Shown one piece after another: positions 61,440-64,000 of a stretch of DNA of 64,000 bases. A program made the position numbers and the translations under genes. Each line of letters opens with the position of its first letter. The stretch's first letter is position 1. The stretch comes from Lachnospiraceae bacterium (GTDB lineage: Bacteria; Bacillota; Clostridia; Lachnospirales; Lachnospiraceae): positions 1 through 64,000 of the forward strand of contig JAFSTX010000052.1 in the NCBI GenBank assembly GCA_017445585.1, written 5' to 3'. The notes beneath the pieces are model-generated. The model ran no database searches. It was not told where the DNA came from and saw nothing but the letters and a program-made list of their open reading frames with translations.

Positions 61440-62967
61440 GACAGTCAAAGGCATCATCATAGCGGTCGTATCCGTGGCAGTCCTCGCGGGCCTTGCCGCG
61501 GGCGGGCTGCTGATCTACAAAAAGGCTTCTGCAGGTGCGGTAAAAGTATACCAGGTTTCAAATTTTGCCATGATGGGCTCCGACATGATGGGTTCGGAGA
61601 CCAGCGGCATGGTCACCCTGGATAACCTTCAGCGGGTCCAGGTGAGTGATACGCAGCAGGTCACCGGGATCTTTGTAGAAGAGGGTCAGGAAGTGAAAAA
61701 AGGAGATAAGCTCGTATCTTTTGACACGACGCTCTCCGATATAGAACTCAAGAAATCAGAGATCAATCTGGAACGAACCAAACTCCAGCTTGAACAGGCC
61801 AAAAAAGAACTCAGACGCATTAACAGCCTGAGCCCATATTCGTCTGTGCTCGTCACTCCCGAGCCTTTGGGCATAGTATATACGCCTCATGAGACAAAGG
61901 TCGTGATAGCGGGAGAGGGCACTTCGGATTCTCCGTATTATTATCTCTGGGATGAGAACGACACCCTGAATATCTCAGATATGGATGAACTTCTTTCAGC
62001 GGTTCGGAGCACGGATCCCGAGGCCGCGGAAGTATGGGTGACATTTGTCGTCAGAGAGAACAATGCGCTGAATGCGCCCGTGCTGCGCAGCTTCGGGCTT
62101 CTGATCAGTGAGGAGACAGATGAGAGCGGCAGCGCGGATCTGGTATGGAGCTTCTACGAGCCGGTGCTCTCCGAGGAGATCATGGCTTATGAGGAAGAAC
62201 CGGAGCCGTATTATCAGGAGTCCGGTTCACCATATACGTCAAAGCAGATTTCCGAGATGCGCGCCGCACAGCAAAACACCATCAAGGACCTAGAGATCGC
62301 GGTCCAGATGGCACAGGTGGATTTTGACCGCATGCAGATGGAAGTTAATGACGGCACCGTGGTAAGCAAGATCGACGGCATAGTCAAGGCCGTCAGAGAC
62401 CCCGAGACCTGCGCAATGACCGGAGAGCCGCTTATAGAGCTTTCGGGCGGGGGCGGTTACCTCATCGACGTCGCCATGAGCGAGATGGAACTTGGCACGC
62501 TGCAGGTGGGAGATACCGTCATGGTGCAGTCCTGGCAGAGCGGAGAGATGCTCGAGGGCACCGTGGTCGAGACTTCCGAGTATCCTACCACGTCCGCGAA
62601 CTCGTGGAGCAGCGGCAACCAGAACGTGTCCTACTATCCTTTTAAGGTCGCGGTCAGCGAGGACGCGAACCTTCAGGAGTATGAGTGGGTCGGAGTCACA
62701 TACAGCACGAACCGTACGACGGACGGATTCTACCTTCAGAAGATGTTTGTCCGCAGCGAGAGCGGACGCAGCTACGTCTATGTGGAGAAGGACGGCAGGC
62801 TGGAGCAGCGCTTTATCTCCACCGGAGCGGCCCAGTGGGACAATCTGATGGTAAAGGGCGGCCTGTCCATGAACGACTGGATCGCCTTCCCCTATGGCAG
62901 CGATACGGTGGCAGGCGCGGACACCGAGCACGCGGATGTCCAGGATCTCTACGACGTGAAGTACTGA
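61432..62967 (+). CDS. MacA-type adaptor with an inserted domain, second copy
   Basis: 511 residues from GTG 61432 behind GGGAGGTG; the frame also offers GTG 61423. An N-terminal membrane helix ('KGIIIAVVSVAVLAGLAAGG') anchors it. The lipoyl half-motifs are 'GIFVEEGQEVKKGDKLVSFD' and 'TVVSKIDGIVKAV'. Between the two arms of the coiled coil lies an insertion of about 120 residues ('LGIVYTPHETKVVIAGEG' to 'SFYEPVL'), rich in beta-like and acidic stretches, which plain MacA proteins lack. The C-terminal barrel is regular. Two adaptors for one ATPase/permease pair suggest a mixed ring or separate roles. Confidence 0.85.
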   Translation: MNKTVKGIIIAVVSVAVLAGLAAGGLLIYKKASAGAVKVYQVSNFAMMGSDMMGSETSGMVTLDNLQRVQVSDTQQVTGIFVEEGQEVKKGDKLVSFDTTLSDIELKKSEINLERTKLQLEQAKKELRRINSLSPYSSVLVTPEPLGIVYTPHETKVVIAGEGTSDSPYYYLWDENDTLNISDMDELLSAVRSTDPEAAEVWVTFVVRENNALNAPVLRSFGLLISEETDESGSADLVWSFYEPVLSEEIMAYEEEPEPYYQESGSPYTSKQISEMRAAQQNTIKDLEIAVQMAQVDFDRMQMEVNDGTVVSKIDGIVKAVRDPETCAMTGEPLIELSGGGGYLIDVAMSEMELGTLQVGDTVMVQSWQSGEMLEGTVVETSEYPTTSANSWSSGNQNVSYYPFKVAVSEDANLQEYEWVGVTYSTNRTTDGFYLQKMFVRSESGRSYVYVEKDGRLEQRFISTGAAQWDNLMVKGGLSMNDWIAFPYGSDTVAGADTEHADVQDLYDVKY

Positions 62968-62984
62968 GAAAGGAGGCGGTGATA

Positions 62985-64000
62985 ATGTTTGAAAACATCA
63001 GACTTTCCTTCAGAGGAATATGGAATCACAAGCTCCGCTCGGTACTGACGATGCTCGGCATCATAATCGGTATAGCGGCTATTATAACCATCGTTTCCAC
63101 GATAAAGGGTACGAACGATCAGATCAAACAGAACCTGATCGGCTCCGGGACGAATGTAGTCACGGTGCAGCTATCGGCAAAGAACGGATACTATGACCCC
63201 GGATACTCTGAGACTCCCGACGGAATTATGAATCCGTCGGAGAACGACAGGGAGACATTTCTCGCACTGGACGGAGTCAGCGATGTATCATTCTATGTGT
63301 ACAGGCAGAATGCAGACAGCGTATATTACCAGAATTCGGTGTTTTCCGGACAGATCTACGGCATCGACAGCCACTATCTCTCCGTGAACGGTTACAGGCT
63401 CTCATACGGGCGTGGATTCGTGGACGGAGACTACGCCGGACACCGCAAGGTACTGCTGATAGATACCGATACCGTGACTACTCTCTTTGCAGGAGAGTAT
63501 CCTATCGGCTGCATCGTGGAGATGCAGGGCGAGCCTTTTACGGTAGTCGGTGTAGTGGAAAAGACTTCCGACGCTTCGCCCTCTATAAACAGTATCTCCG
63601 ATTACTGGATGTATGGAGGAAATTCAAACGGAACGATCTTTATCCCGGATGCGAGCTGGTCTGTGCTCTACCGTTTTGACGAGCCCTGTACTCTGGCTGT
63701 CAGGGCAGCTTCAACTGATGATATGGCAGGAGCCGGCAGCGGAGCGGCGAGCGTCATGAACGAGAGCTTTGTGATGAACAGCGAATATGAATACAAGGCA
63801 AACGACCTGCTGCAGCAGGCTTCCGAGCTCCAGTCGCTGTCGAACTCGACGAATACTCAGCTGCTCTGGATAGCGGGCATCTCGCTCCTCGTAGGCGGTA
63901 TCGGCGTCATGAATATCATGCTGGTCTCGGTCACGGAGCGCACACGCGAGATCGGACTCAAAAAAGCCCTCGGCGCAAAGCGAAGAGTGATCCTGTGGCA
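62985..64000 (+). CDS. MacB-type ABC permease, N-terminal part cut by the window edge
   Basis: ATG 62985 behind AAGGAGGCGGTGAT opens a frame that runs to the right edge without a stop (338 full codons visible). The first helix follows 'NIRLSFRGIWNHKLRSVLTM' and 'LGIIIGIAAIITIVSTIKG'. A large extracellular domain covers about residues 45-285, and the next helices start at 'LLWIAGISLLVGGIGVMNIM', continuing with the family motif 'VTERTREIGLKKALGAKR'. This is the MacB/FtsX-type fold, here without a fused ATPase. It pairs with the ATPase at 60756. The two last helices lie outside the window. Confidence 0.93.
   Translation, partial: MFENIRLSFRGIWNHKLRSVLTMLGIIIGIAAIITIVSTIKGTNDQIKQNLIGSGTNVVTVQLSAKNGYYDPGYSETPDGIMNPSENDRETFLALDGVSDVSFYVYRQNADSVYYQNSVFSGQIYGIDSHYLSVNGYRLSYGRGFVDGDYAGHRKVLLIDTDTVTTLFAGEYPIGCIVEMQGEPFTVVGVVEKTSDASPSINSISDYWMYGGNSNGTIFIPDASWSVLYRFDEPCTLAVRAASTDDMAGAGSGAASVMNESFVMNSEYEYKANDLLQQASELQSLSNSTNTQLLWIAGISLLVGGIGVMNIMLVSVTERTREIGLKKALGAKRRVILW

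Noticed and set aside
3-64000. CRISPR array, tRNA genes, prophage or insertion sequences
   Set aside because: No regularly spaced direct repeats, cloverleaf-type sequences, integrase, transposase or phage structural proteins were recognised; the only repeats are the palindromes between asnS and asnA.

Overview
The window is a gene-dense piece of a moderately high-GC anaerobic Firmicutes chromosome, most likely a gut Clostridia member. The reasons are an NfnAB-type transhydrogenase, a class A RNase P RNA, a conserved rpmE / DUF1385 / prmC / prfA block, a SpoIIE-type phosphatase with a STAS protein, a preQ1-controlled QueT gene, cell-wall-binding-repeat proteins, many ATGA start/stop overlaps and strong Shine-Dalgarno sites. 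No tRNA, CRISPR array, integrase or insertion sequence was recognised, and no stretch over about 300 bases lacks a gene or RNA.

Left third (1-19320): the end of a CvfB-like S1 protein, rnpB, nfnAB, a CapA-like lipoprotein, then an AMP-ligase / acyl carrier protein / acyl-ACP thioesterase cassette. A second operon (7268-14264) joins a homologue of the polyunsaturated fatty-acid isomerase PAI to a CrtI/RetSat-like flavoprotein, a [2Fe-2S] flavoreductase and a 939-residue Fe-S/FAD electron hub. It looks like a self-contained fatty-acid isomerisation/saturation system. A TetR-controlled MMPL exporter with a heptad-repeat partner follows, with a perfect palindromic operator between the divergent genes.

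Middle (19338-44744): rpmE and the release-factor genes; an operon with all three parts of a partner-switching circuit (SpoIIE phosphatase, STAS antagonist, RsbW-like ATPase), where the ATPase domain is fused to a MATE transporter, plus an FGGY kinase and a HAD phosphatase; surface-glycan-type genes; a two-gene signalling operon in which an APC amino-acid permease is fused to a hybrid histidine kinase; a preQ1 riboswitch with queT; a cell-wall-binding protein; an AT-rich island of orphan small genes and toxin-like remnants; and asnS and asnA separated by palindromic repeats.

Right third (44776-64000): a LysR regulator diverges from a long run of shikimate-pathway homologues (AroC-like, AroA-like, two type I AroD, AroE) mixed with a TRAP transporter, an FAD oxidoreductase and two zinc dehydrogenases. 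The AroC-like, AroA-like and first AroD-like proteins each lack residues normally needed for catalysis or substrate binding. This suggests a paralogous pathway for an imported cyclic acid rather than plain chorismate synthesis. The window ends in a MacAB-like efflux operon with two adaptors, cut by the right edge in its permease gene.

Family calls come from reading motifs and from memory of families. No alignment or database search was run.
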